This document shows, one piece after another, positions 1 through 7,502 of a DNA stretch of 27,450 bases. The stretch comes from Victivallales bacterium (lineage in GTDB: Bacteria > Verrucomicrobiota > Lentisphaeria > Oligosphaerales > Oligosphaeraceae). The stretch spans positions 1 to 27,450 of the forward strand of contig JAFRLP010000555.1 of NCBI GenBank assembly GCA_017431185.1, read 5' to 3'. Made by a program: the position numbers and the translations under genes. Below the pieces are notes generated by a model. It worked only from the letters and a program-made list of their open reading frames with translations. It did no database searches and was not told the origin of the DNA. Every line of letters begins with the position of its first letter. Positions within the stretch are counted from its first letter, which is position 1.

Positions 1-881
1 AGGGAGGTGGTATAGGTTCGTCGCTGCAGCAGCAACGGAAGTGTGCGCTTATGTTGAAGGAGCAGTTTTTGGGCCTCGTCTGCGGCGCTGTTCCAGGTGA
101 TGATGGCCTGGGGAGGCTGGGAACGGGCGTACCAGGTGTCGAGGCACTGTGCCAGGTCTTGGAGCGGGTGGTCATTGCGTATTCCCCCGACCTGGTAGCG
201 GTGACGTCGCGGCACGCCCAATTCGTCCATCAGTTTTTTCCAGGTGTTTCGGGAGGTGTCGGAATGCGTGCTGTAACTGGGGCGGTCGTACAGGGCGAGC
301 CGTCGATAACCGCATTGCAGGAGTTTTTCCACGACTTGCCGCAGGGCGGGCTGATGGTCGAAATCGACCCAGGAGACGGGGATGCGCTCGGGCAGTCGGT
401 TGGCGCAGACAAAGGGGATGCCCGCCATCCGCAGGGTGCTGACCAGCGGCATCCGGATGGTGCTATAGACGAAGATGTACCCGTCCAGCGGTGTGTCCCG
501 CCAGAAATCCTCGTTGTCAAAGAGTTCGGGGGCCGGCATGTTGGCAAAGAACGGTCGGTATCCTGACTCCTCGACCAGGGTCTGGAGCGTGCTGAGCAGC
601 GGGTCGCTGGCCACCCCCTGATGGCGCAGGTTGGCGTAGATTCCGATGATGCCGCTATGCCGCCGTGGCTGGCGGCTGTAGTTGATGAGGCTGCCGCGTG
701 AGCCTTCGGGAAGGATCAGGCGGCTTTGACGCAACGGGGCGAGCGCCTTTTGCATCGTTCTGCTGGAGACCTGGTATGCGGCAGCCAATTCACGCACCGT
801 GGGCAGTTTGTCGCGCCAACGGCGGCTCCGTATCCCCGCCTCGATGTCCTGCGTGATTTGACTGTGCTTGCTGGTTTGCAT
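1..881 (-). CDS. GntR-family transcriptional regulator with LacI-type sensor domain (3' end beyond window)
   Basis: The frame is open from ATG at 881 down to the window edge (293 codons), so the C-terminus is missing. An in-frame TGA just upstream makes 881 the first possible ATG. Residues about 8-60 form a winged helix-turn-helix with the GntR pattern (LPTVRELAAAYQVSSRTMQKAL). From about residue 78 the sequence looks like a periplasmic-binding-protein/LacI sensor domain (HSGIIGIYANLRHQG, then GYIFVYSTIRMPLV, and VDFDHQPALRQVVEKLLQCGYRRLAL). Such proteins are cytoplasmic repressors whose sensor domain binds a sugar. It is transcribed away from the toroid carbohydrate-active gene at 1126, so local control of that gene is the simple inference. 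The ligand is unknown. Confidence 0.88.
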   Translation of the reverse strand, partial: MQTSKHSQITQDIEAGIRSRRWRDKLPTVRELAAAYQVSSRTMQKALAPLRQSRLILPEGSRGSLINYSRQPRRHSGIIGIYANLRHQGVASDPLLSTLQTLVEESGYRPFFANMPAPELFDNEDFWRDTPLDGYIFVYSTIRMPLVSTLRMAGIPFVCANRLPERIPVSWVDFDHQPALRQVVEKLLQCGYRRLALYDRPSYSTHSDTSRNTWKKLMDELGVPRRHRYQVGGIRNDHPLQDLAQCLDTWYARSQPPQAIITWNSAADEAQKLLLQHKRTLPLLLQRRTYTTS

Positions 882-890
882 GCCTTTCTG

Positions 891-990
891 GGAAAATCAT
901 CTGTAACACAATTTTCCTCGTTCCTTTCGCATTAATTTAACCTGATTGTTGGAGGAATCAAGTGTAACACAAAATTTTCAGAATATTTTG
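891..990. promoter_or_regulatory. Divergent regulatory region with paired GTGTAACAC-type sites
   Basis: Two direct copies of TGTAACACAA followed by TTTTC lie at 902-916 and 963-979. The second contains GTGTAACAC (962-970), a near-palindrome of the GT-N-AC type bound by many GntR proteins. Each copy sits in a short inverted repeat (GGAAAAT 891-897 with ATTTTCC 911-917; CAAAAT 970-975 with ATTTTG 985-990). A possible minus-strand promoter (TTGATT 956-961, 16 bp, TAAATT 934-939) lies between the copies, which would suit autorepression of the regulator starting at 881. No convincing plus-strand promoter was identified. Confidence 0.5.
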
Positions 991-1044
991 TAATCTTTTT
1001 GTGGATAACGGTTTGTGAAGGGCGGAAAGAGGGGGTATATTGGT

Positions 1045-1104
1045 GGCGGCGGCGTCTCGCCGCCGTCAACACAACGCGGGAAACACGGTGTGTTTCATAG
1101 GAGG
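1045..1104 (+). repeat. Dispersed double-hairpin leader repeat, copy 1
   Basis: A 60-bp unit with two perfect hairpins: CGGCGGCG / CGCCGCCG around a TCT loop (1047-1065) and GAAACAC / GTGTTTC around GGT (1080-1096). A linker TCAACACAACGC lies between them and the unit ends in ATAGGAGG, a strong Shine-Dalgarno sequence. From its second base it matches 3356-3414 with a single difference, and partial copies occur at 8548 and 12141. Reading through it would give the next gene a false N-terminal extension. Confidence 0.8.
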
Positions 1105-1125
1105 AAATTGCAGGAGATTGCGCAA

Positions 1126-3210
1126 ATGAGTCATCAGCCCTTGGAGATGCTTCGGGCCTGCTGTCCGGGCATAGAGCCGTATCTGCGGGAGCCGCCAGGG
1201 CATCCCGAATACTGTTTCTATGGACTGGGCGACAGTCCGAACTGGAGCACGCAATGCACCGCAAAGGCGTTTGTCGCATACGGTGAACTGGCTGCCCATG
1301 GCGACGCCGGGTCGGGCAGACTGGCACTGCGTCTTTTGCGTTACCTGCTGGCGACACACAAAAGCGGTGAATTCCCTTGTGTGGATGGCCTTCACTGGGG
1401 CAATACCTGGATTTCCGCGCTCTCCCTGGAGCGCACGCTGTTTGTGGCCGATTCGCTGGAGACGCTTTTGACGGACGCTGACCGCGCCGCCATCCGCCGC
1501 GTCATCCTGAACGAGGCGGATTACCTGCTGACGCATCCCATTCTGGCGGACATTGACGCCTCGACAAACAGGAATCGTCCCGAGGCCAACATCTGGAACG
1601 GCGGGATGCTTCTGCGCGCCGCGCTGGAGTATCCCGATGCGCCTCGGGCCGCCGAATACCATGCCCGCGGGCTGGAGTCCTTTGTCAATGGCATCTGCCT
1701 GCCGGGCGATGCGGACAACCGGCTCCATGGCGCGAATTTCACGGAGAATTACGCCCTCAACCACCATTGCTACCTGAATGTGGGGTACATGGCCATCTGT
1801 CTGTCGGACATCGGCATCACCCATTTCATGTTCCGGGATGCGGGACGCGAGGCGCCCGCCGAGGTCTATCATCACGCGGCGGAACTCTGGCGCGTGCTCA
1901 AGTCCTTCATCTTTCCAGACGGACGGCTCTGCCGCGTCGGCGGTGACTCCCGCATCCGCTACGCCTACTGCCAGCTCTATCTGCCCCTCATTGCCGCATG
2001 GGCGGAGGATTACCTGGGCGACGCGGACGCGCCGGCCATCTATCAGGGTGCGCTGGAGTTGCTGGCCAAAGACCAGCGGGAGTCCGGCGGTCAGGCGTTC
2101 TTCAAGGCGCGCCTCTCCCGCCTGGAGCACGACAGTTACCAGTACTACTGCCGTCTGGAGAGCGACGCCTTCGCCATGCTGGCTTTCGCCGCCCACTACG
2201 AGGGGATGGTGCGCCACCGCCATCGCCCCCAGCCGCCATCGCCCACCGCCTGGACTGACGCCTTCCACGGGGCCGCCTTCCTGCGTTCGCCCCGCTGCAT
2301 CCGCTCCTGGTGCGCCAAAGGGGCGGACGGGCCGCTCGCGCTCTGCCTGCCCGTCGGCTCCAGCGACCTTGGCGAATGGCTCCACAATCTGACAGGCGAG
2401 GTGGTGACGCCCGCCCCCAGCGTGGCACAGCCTGTACGGCAGGCCGTCACCATGCGGGAGGAGTGCTTTGTCGCCGCCAGCGAGAATGTCCGCGTCGCCT
2501 CGCCTTTTGCGGAGGGGGAGGAAATCAGCACCTTCCTGCGCCAGCAGTTCGCCGTCGCGGCCTTGCCGGACGGGGCGACCGTCCTGCTGCTGGAGTACAC
2601 CACCGTTCTGCGGGAAATCACCTTTGACCGCATCACGGGGATTGACTGGAAAATCCCCAATGACCTGTTCAATGGCTATCGTCGGCGCTATCAGTCGGAG
2701 GGGCTGGATCGTATTCTGGAGTTTCCCGTTGGGCGTGACAGCGACCAAGGGTGGAGCATCGGCAATCCGTTGCATTTTCGGCACACCACTCTAGATAGCG
2801 GCGGCGCCCTGGTCACCGTCGATGACCGGGTTTCGCTGAGGCTTCTCTATGGCGCGGAGACCTTGCGCATTCGCCGTGACCAAGGGCGCAATGTCCTGGC
2901 CACCAGATGGATTCCGCCGCTGCCCTCGCTCTATGTGGATGTGGTCGGCTTTGAGGCAGCGCCGCGCCGGGCACGGGCGGGCGAGGTTCTTCTGGACACG
3001 GGGTGCGCCGTCAGCGCCTTGGGTTGGCGGGCCGCGCAGTCGCTTCAAGGCTCCCCGCTGACCATGCCTGGGCTTTGCCGGGGTGTGGAAATCCTGGCGG
3101 CGGACGGCAAGGCCTACCGTCTCACCGCCAACTTCGGCAAGGAGAGCGCCGCTGGCCTCGCGCCCGGCGCCGTGCTTCTGGAGGGGGCCGGCGTGCGTCT
3201 GGAGGCGTGA
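1126..3210 (+). CDS. Predicted alpha/alpha-toroid (heparinase II/III- or six-hairpin-glycosidase-like) carbohydrate-active protein
   Basis: 694 residues from ATG 1126, chosen because GGAG at 1113-1116 sits 9 bases upstream and because the in-frame extension to 1015 runs through the hairpin repeat. The first ~400 residues are helix-rich with toroid-like segments (WGNTWISALSLERTLF; ANIWNGGMLLRAALEYPD; GANFTENYALNHHCYLNVGY). The last ~280 residues look beta-rich, the usual layout of heparinase II/III-like lyases and related six-hairpin proteins. There is no signal peptide, so it should act in the cytoplasm, probably on imported oligosaccharides. The divergent GntR regulator supports a catabolic role. 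The exact family, reaction and substrate could not be settled by reading, and no catalytic residues are claimed. Confidence 0.6.
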   Translation: MSHQPLEMLRACCPGIEPYLREPPGHPEYCFYGLGDSPNWSTQCTAKAFVAYGELAAHGDAGSGRLALRLLRYLLATHKSGEFPCVDGLHWGNTWISALSLERTLFVADSLETLLTDADRAAIRRVILNEADYLLTHPILADIDASTNRNRPEANIWNGGMLLRAALEYPDAPRAAEYHARGLESFVNGICLPGDADNRLHGANFTENYALNHHCYLNVGYMAICLSDIGITHFMFRDAGREAPAEVYHHAAELWRVLKSFIFPDGRLCRVGGDSRIRYAYCQLYLPLIAAWAEDYLGDADAPAIYQGALELLAKDQRESGGQAFFKARLSRLEHDSYQYYCRLESDAFAMLAFAAHYEGMVRHRHRPQPPSPTAWTDAFHGAAFLRSPRCIRSWCAKGADGPLALCLPVGSSDLGEWLHNLTGEVVTPAPSVAQPVRQAVTMREECFVAASENVRVASPFAEGEEISTFLRQQFAVAALPDGATVLLLEYTTVLREITFDRITGIDWKIPNDLFNGYRRRYQSEGLDRILEFPVGRDSDQGWSIGNPLHFRHTTLDSGGALVTVDDRVSLRLLYGAETLRIRRDQGRNVLATRWIPPLPSLYVDVVGFEAAPRRARAGEVLLDTGCAVSALGWRAAQSLQGSPLTMPGLCRGVEILAADGKAYRLTANFGKESAAGLAPGAVLLEGAGVRLEA

Positions 3211-3354
3211 ATGGCAGGTGACGTTCGGTTTCCCAAGGTCTGAAGCAATCCCTCTGCCAAACCCACCGCCCGTGCTTGCGGTTCTGGCCAGGTCTGGCAG
3301 TCCGCGCTCCGCGCATCCAAAATGGCACCAGTGAAATATCAATCAGTGAGATGT

Positions 3355-3414
3355 AGCGGCGGCGTCTCGCCGCCGTCAACACAACGCAGGAAACACGGTG
3401 TGTTTCATAGGAGG
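3355..3414 (+). repeat. Dispersed double-hairpin leader repeat, copy 2
   Basis: Nearly identical to 1045-1104 (one difference in the last 59 bases, G at 1078 against A at 3388), in the same orientation. Both hairpins and the terminal ATAGGAGG are intact. Here the Shine-Dalgarno-like end is 232 bp from the next credible start codon (3647), so it does not serve that gene directly. Confidence 0.8.
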
Positions 3415-3446
3415 TGGGGAGAGGAAGGCTCTGCAGCTGCTGCATC

Positions 3447-3518
3447 GAACTCCAATGCTCCGAAACTCCACGCAGCGAAAGCAATTTGTTGCTTTCGCCA
3501 CTGGGAGTTCTGGAGTTT
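3447..3518. repeat. Compound inverted repeat with perfect 10-bp hairpin
   Basis: GCGAAAGCAA (3475-3484) and TTGCTTTCGC (3489-3498) pair perfectly around a TTTG loop. They are flanked by AAACTCCA (3463-3470) with TGGAGTTT (3511-3518) and GAACTCC (3447-3453) with GGGAGTTC (3503-3510). There is no T-tract on either side, so a simple intrinsic terminator is unlikely; a repeat element or an mRNA structure fits better. Confidence 0.6.
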
Positions 3519-3646
3519 GGGAGATAAGAGTGCGGTCTGAGGTAATCAGAATCTGTTTTTTGGGGGGAAGGGGAGGAAAAAACGCATTTGCGGACTACAT
3601 TAAGGGCAATATGTGCCAGAGTGTTGCGAAATCGGAGAGAACACGT

Positions 3647-5212
3647 ATGAAGGACTTGACCACCAGCATCTACCATTTCGAGAATCTGATCCGGGGGAAT
3701 TTCCTCTATGTCGATAAGACGGAGTACGTCTGGCAACTGATACGCCCCGCCCAGGAGATGTATTTCCTGTCGCGCCCGCGCCGCTTCGGGAAGTCTCTGC
3801 TTGTCTCGACTCTGGAGGCCGTCTTCGAGGGGAAGAGGGAACTGTTCAAAGGCCTAGCCCTCCACGACAAGCCTTACGACTGGAAGAAGCATCCCGTCAT
3901 CCACCTTGACCTGTCGAATTGCGGAGTCCAGACGCCTGGCGACCTTGGCAAGTACCTGACGAACCAGCTGGAGAACATCGCCGACCAGTTCAAATTGCAA
4001 CTGCGCGGCGACCTGCTCGCCACCCGCTTCGAGAACCTCATCCTCGACGTCGCCAAACAGGGCGGCACTCCCGTCATTCTTCTGGACGAGTACGACAAGC
4101 CAATCCTGGGCAACATCGCCAACCCCCGCGTCGGCGAAATCCTCCAGGTCCTCAAGGAGTTCTACAGCAACATCAAGAAGACGGAGAGGTTTCTGCGGCT
4201 TGTCTTCATCACGGGCGTGAGCAAGTTCAGCCACGTCTCGCTCTTCTCGGACCTGAACAACCTGACGGACATCACCATGAACCCGAATTACGCGGGGATG
4301 CTGGGCTTCACGGCGGCGGAGGTGCGAGAGTGTTTTGCGGACAGGATTCCCGAGGCCGCCCAGGCAAACGGGGAGACGGGGGAGGGAGTGATGAAGAAAC
4401 TGTTCGCCTGGTACGACGGCTACCGCTTCTCCGAGGCGGAAACCCACGTCTGCAATCCCGTCTCCATCACCAAATTCTTTGCCAATGCCTTCAGATTCTC
4501 CAACTTCTGGGACAGCACGGGCACACCCAGTTTCCTGCTGGAACTGATGAGGAAACAGTCATACGACCACGAGGCCGCGCTGAACGACTGGTACGACGAG
4601 AGCATCTTCTCCGCCTACGAACTGGACAGCCTGGACATCACGGGGCTGCTCTGGCAGACGGGCTATCTCACCATCAAGGAGATTCGGCAGGAAATCACTG
4701 GGATTCAGTATCGTCTGGACTTCCCTGACCAGGAGGTCAAGCAGACCTTCATGACCCGTCTTCTGGAATACTACGCCTCAGTGGAGAAGGGGCTCACCCT
4801 GTCTCTCATCGGGACTTTGATCCGGGCAATGCAAAATGACGACCTAGGCGGTTTTCTCACGTGCTTCCAGTCCGTCTTGGCTAATATCGACTACAAACTC
4901 CACATTCCCGATGAGAAATACTACCAGAGCATCTTCTACGTCGTGTTCAAACTCCTGGGCATCTGGATCGAGGCGGAGTCCTGCACGAACGAGGGGCGCA
5001 TCGACGCCTACATCCGCACGGCGAGGGCGGTCTATGTCTTCGAGTTCAAGTTGAACAAGACCGCGAAGAGGGCGGTCGGGCAGATCATCGACAGGCGCTA
5101 CTACGAGAGATTCCAGGGCAGCGGACTGCCCGTCCGCCTGATTGGCGTGAACTTCGACTCCTCCAAAGGGCGCATTGACGGGTGGAAGGAGAAGCCCGCC
5201 CCTGCCAAATGA
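3647..5212 (+). CDS. AAA-ATPase-like / PD-(D/E)XK nuclease-superfamily protein
   Basis: 521 residues from ATG 3647, preceded by GGAGAG at a good distance. The N-terminal half is the AAA-ATPase-like domain of this widespread family: a Walker-A-like RPRRFGKS (residues 43-50), then VILLDEYDKP (about 143-152, Walker B) and FITGVSKFSHVSLFSDLNN. The middle carries WYDGYRF and VCNPVSI, also typical. The C-terminus has a PD-(D/E)XK core (NEGRIDAYIRTARAVYVFEFK, around residue 448-470). The length fits the family, and no frameshift is visible. Such proteins occur in many copies in anaerobic gut bacteria; their role is not established and no partner gene is adjacent. It is flanked by repeats and looks like a standalone accessory gene. 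Confidence 0.88.
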   Translation: MKDLTTSIYHFENLIRGNFLYVDKTEYVWQLIRPAQEMYFLSRPRRFGKSLLVSTLEAVFEGKRELFKGLALHDKPYDWKKHPVIHLDLSNCGVQTPGDLGKYLTNQLENIADQFKLQLRGDLLATRFENLILDVAKQGGTPVILLDEYDKPILGNIANPRVGEILQVLKEFYSNIKKTERFLRLVFITGVSKFSHVSLFSDLNNLTDITMNPNYAGMLGFTAAEVRECFADRIPEAAQANGETGEGVMKKLFAWYDGYRFSEAETHVCNPVSITKFFANAFRFSNFWDSTGTPSFLLELMRKQSYDHEAALNDWYDESIFSAYELDSLDITGLLWQTGYLTIKEIRQEITGIQYRLDFPDQEVKQTFMTRLLEYYASVEKGLTLSLIGTLIRAMQNDDLGGFLTCFQSVLANIDYKLHIPDEKYYQSIFYVVFKLLGIWIEAESCTNEGRIDAYIRTARAVYVFEFKLNKTAKRAVGQIIDRRYYERFQGSGLPVRLIGVNFDSSKGRIDGWKEKPAPAK

Positions 5213-5305
5213 TTCCATCGGGGACAGGGAGGCGACCGTTCTGACGATGGCATTGGTTCTATTCCCAAGGCAAATATTTACAGCACGATTTCCGATTTGG
5301 TTTCA

Positions 5306-5334
5306 TTGACAAAAATCGGTTTCCATCGTATAAT
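5306..5334 (+). promoter_or_regulatory. Consensus sigma70 promoter of the carbohydrate operon
   Basis: TTGACA (5306-5311), a 17-bp spacer and TATAAT (5329-5334) match the consensus at every position. The start of transcription should fall near 5341. An inverted repeat CCGATTT (5292-5298) / AAATCGG (5313-5319) spans the -35 box and is a good candidate operator, perhaps for the regulator encoded just downstream. Confidence 0.85.
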
Positions 5335-5340
5335 ATTTGT

Positions 5341-5425
5341 GCCTATTCCAAGCCTCCTGGCTGTTTCAATCCGAAAGGTGCAGACAAGCAGGGGGCGCAG
5401 AGTGGCATGGCCTACGAAGCGTTTT
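5341..5425 (+). other. Foldable 5' leader before the MITE
   Basis: The first transcribed bases can form a stem of GCCTCCTG (5352-5359) with CAGGGGGC (5389-5396), one G-U pair included, and an inner stem of TGTTT (5362-5366) with AGACA (5382-5386), closing a loop that contains CCGAAAGG. It does not match a riboswitch class I can recall. It may be an unclassified leader, or simply untranslated sequence. Confidence 0.35.
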
Positions 5426-5428
5426 GCC

Positions 5429-5591
5429 TAGTGTCCCGTCCGATTTAATTCGATGGAATATTCCGCGCCCTTTCCGGCTCTTTTCGCATGAAGGCTTCTT
5501 TACATGGGAAACTATGCGCAGTCGCCTTCGTGCGAAAACAACTCGAAAACATCTGCGGACTATCCTCACGGATTAATCGGACGGGACACTA
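5429..5591. mobile_element. MITE-like element inserted at TA in a CTAG site
   Basis: A perfect inverted repeat, GCCTAGTGTCCCGTCCGATT at 5426-5445 and its complement at 5575-5594, encloses a non-coding body. Taking TA (5429-5430 and 5590-5591) as the duplicated target leaves a 159-bp element with ends GTGTCCCGTCCGATT. The termini continue as an imperfect match for about 30 bp, and an inner pair TTTTCGCATGAAGGC (5481-5495) / GCCTTCGTGCGAAAA (5524-5538) has one mismatch, so most of the element can fold back on itself. TA duplication within CTAG is typical of IS630/Tc1-mariner-type transposition. No transposase is present, so it must have been moved in trans. Confidence 0.8.
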
Positions 5592-5618
5592 GGCGACGGC
5601 CTGGCGGCGGAGTTGAAT

Positions 5619-6704
5619 GTGATTGCGACGAAAAGGCAGATGCTGGTTGAACTGCTTCGGGAGAAGGTCCAGGCCGGGGAGTTTCCGGACGGGCTTCTGC
5701 CTGGGGAGCGTGAACTGGCGTCTCTTTTTCAGGTGGGTCGTGGCACAGTCCGTTCCGCGTTGGCGGTGCTGGCGGAAGGCGGGTGGATAGAGCGTCGCCG
5801 TCGGCTTGGCACCAGGGTCAAGGGCAATGGCGGACAGTCGGAACGCGGTCTGGCCGGGCTGATCATGCGCAGTTCGGGGCATCTGCATGGAGACTGGCGA
5901 CGTGCGCTGACCGCCTGTTTCACCACTGCGGGTTTTTCTGTCCACGGGGTCAGCACCTCCTCCATTCAGCGCGACCGGAATCGGCGGCGGATTACGATGG
6001 AGCAGTCCATTCGCAAATTGCTTCAGGCCAATCCCGAGGTCCTGGTGCTGGACGGGTACCTCATCAACTCCGTGCCCTGTGTCCGGGACATCCTCGCCCG
6101 CCATCCCATCCTCATCGATTTCTTTGACTCGGGGAGGCCATGCGAGGCGACAGGGGTCTGGTTTGACTACCGCCAGGCCGGCTACCTGGTGGGGCGTCAT
6201 CTGCTGGACTGCGGGTGCCGCAAGCCGCTGCTGGTCTCCGGCTTCGTTCCCTGGAGTGTGCGGTTCAATCCAGCCGCCTGGGTGCATCACAAGGACAAAC
6301 TCGTCATTGACGGCTTTCGCCGGGCAATGGTCGAGGGGGGAATCGACCCCGAGACCTCCATCGTCTGCTGCACGGCGGAGACCGTCGAGAAACACAAGAA
6401 GATTCTGTGGAAAATCAGCCAGGACAAACGTTGCCTGCCGGATGGCTTCTGCGGAGGCTCCGACACGATAACCATCTCCTTCATCCGTGAACTTCAAGGG
6501 AGCTGGGGCGCTGTCCCCGCCGGGATTCGCCTCTGCGGCATCGGCAACACGCCTTGGAGCCAGGGGAAGGGGCCCGTGCCCTTCCCTTCCGTCGATTTGA
6601 ATGCGGATGGCTTGGCGGAGTCGGTCGTGCAGCAGGCTCTGCTGCCGCCAGAGCAGAGGCGGGACATTTTCATCGAACCAAGATTAATCTCCAGAAAGGG
6701 CTAG
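5619..6704 (+). CDS. GntR-family transcriptional regulator with LacI-type sensor domain
   Basis: An N-terminal GntR winged helix (LLPGERELASLFQVGRGTVRSAL, then GWIERRRRLGTRV) is followed from about residue 80 by a LacI-type sugar-sensing domain (LVLDGYLINSVPCVRDIL, GVWFDYRQAGYLVGRHLLDCG, ending in FIEPRLISRK). The start is uncertain: TTG 5613 and GTG 5619 are in frame, and GGCGGAG at 5606-5612 fits GTG 5619 best, giving 361 residues. The MITE-like element ends only about 28 bp upstream. Removing it joins an upstream ATG (5407) to this frame, so the native N-terminus may have been longer. It heads the pseudopilin-CBM-glycosidase operon and is its likely regulator. Confidence 0.85.
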   Translation: MIATKRQMLVELLREKVQAGEFPDGLLPGERELASLFQVGRGTVRSALAVLAEGGWIERRRRLGTRVKGNGGQSERGLAGLIMRSSGHLHGDWRRALTACFTTAGFSVHGVSTSSIQRDRNRRRITMEQSIRKLLQANPEVLVLDGYLINSVPCVRDILARHPILIDFFDSGRPCEATGVWFDYRQAGYLVGRHLLDCGCRKPLLVSGFVPWSVRFNPAAWVHHKDKLVIDGFRRAMVEGGIDPETSIVCCTAETVEKHKKILWKISQDKRCLPDGFCGGSDTITISFIRELQGSWGAVPAGIRLCGIGNTPWSQGKGPVPFPSVDLNADGLAESVVQQALLPPEQRRDIFIEPRLISRKG

Positions 6705-6708
6705 AAAA

Positions 6709-7464
6709 ATGAAAAACCATTTCACGCTCATCGAATTGCTGGTAGTGATAGCCATAATCGCCGTGCTTGCCTCAATGCTTTTGCCGGCGCTGGCGAAGGC
6801 ACGGCACAAGGGGCAGGGCATTGCCTGCGCCGCCAACATCAAGCAGTTCTCCCTGGCCACCACACTCTATGCCGACGAGCATGACGGCTGGGGAAACTGC
6901 TTCTACGGCAACTCCGCCACCGGACACTCGCACACATTGCTGAAATGGATTCACGACGCCGGCTACCTGGGAAATTTCTCCATGACCCCGTTCGGCACCA
7001 CGTCTCACGCCGCCAGATATTATCCTCCACCGTTCTTCCGCTGCCCTGGTCGCCCAGAGCCTATTGAATGTGCCATAAAGATGGCCTACGGGACGAATAT
7101 CCACTTGAGCGGATTTGGTAAATTCGCCCCCTGGAGTCGTTTCCTCCCTTCTGGAACCACCGGCTACACAGGGGATGACGTGTGGCTGTTCAAGCCTGAC
7201 TCCATCAAGAATCCGTCCAGAATCATCTACTGGACGGAGGTCACCTACTGCCAGCCGGAATTCGGAATGGTCAACTGGCCATTCCACAATCCGTACAGCA
7301 CGCACGCCCATGCCCCCAAGAACCTGCCATGCCATGCGGGGAAGAGCACGGCGGCCTACGTCGATGGTCACGTGAAGATGCACAGGCAGCAGGTCATCGT
7401 TGACAGGGTGAAGGCATACGCCTATTACGAAAATGACAAGACCGGCAAAGACCCTGAGGACTGA
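6709..7464 (+). CDS. Type II secretion pseudopilin-like protein with H-X9-DG motif
   Basis: 251 residues, starting 4 bp after the regulator's stop codon. The N-terminus is a prepilin-type methylation/processing signal (FTLIELLVVIAIIAVLASMLLPAL, residues 5-28) preceded by only MKNH, so the residue before the presumed cleavage site is His rather than the usual Gly. Near the C-terminus His209 is followed by nine residues and Asp219-Gly220, the H-X9-DG motif of this protein class. After processing by prepilin peptidase it would sit in the inner membrane or join a secretion pseudopilus. Its place between a sugar-type regulator and two secreted carbohydrate-active proteins suggests a role in their export or surface display. 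Confidence 0.9.
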   Translation: MKNHFTLIELLVVIAIIAVLASMLLPALAKARHKGQGIACAANIKQFSLATTLYADEHDGWGNCFYGNSATGHSHTLLKWIHDAGYLGNFSMTPFGTTSHAARYYPPPFFRCPGRPEPIECAIKMAYGTNIHLSGFGKFAPWSRFLPSGTTGYTGDDVWLFKPDSIKNPSRIIYWTEVTYCQPEFGMVNWPFHNPYSTHAHAPKNLPCHAGKSTAAYVDGHVKMHRQQVIVDRVKAYAYYENDKTGKDPED

Positions 7465-7502
7465 TTTTTCACCAATTTCCCAGAAACAACAGGAGAGCAA
7501 GA

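Larger units (their letters stand above)
3211..3646. other. 436-bp intergenic region with repeats
   Basis: This gap holds the second double-hairpin repeat (3355-3414) and a compound inverted repeat (3447-3518). The first 140 bases after the toroid gene show nothing recognisable. A G-run (around 3560) precedes the ribosome-binding site of the next gene. The frame of the downstream gene happens to stay open back to 3398, but that stretch is repeat-derived and has no coding character. Confidence 0.6.

Noticed and set aside
51..566. Plus-strand open frame of 171 codons
   Set aside because: Antisense to the GntR regulator, which has clear domains on the minus strand; composition gives open shadow frames.
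1015..1125. Upstream start for the toroid protein
   Set aside because: It would translate the dispersed repeat; ATG 1126 has a well-placed GGAG.
1066..2784. Minus-strand open frame of 572 codons
   Set aside because: Antisense shadow of the toroid protein gene; no recognisable domain and no ribosome-binding site.
5341..5425. Known riboswitch class
   Set aside because: The conserved cores of cobalamin, c-di-GMP, glycine, THF and fluoride riboswitches were looked for and not found.
5337..5576. Small open frame across the leader and MITE
   Set aside because: It starts before the predicted transcript start and reads through a non-coding hairpin element.
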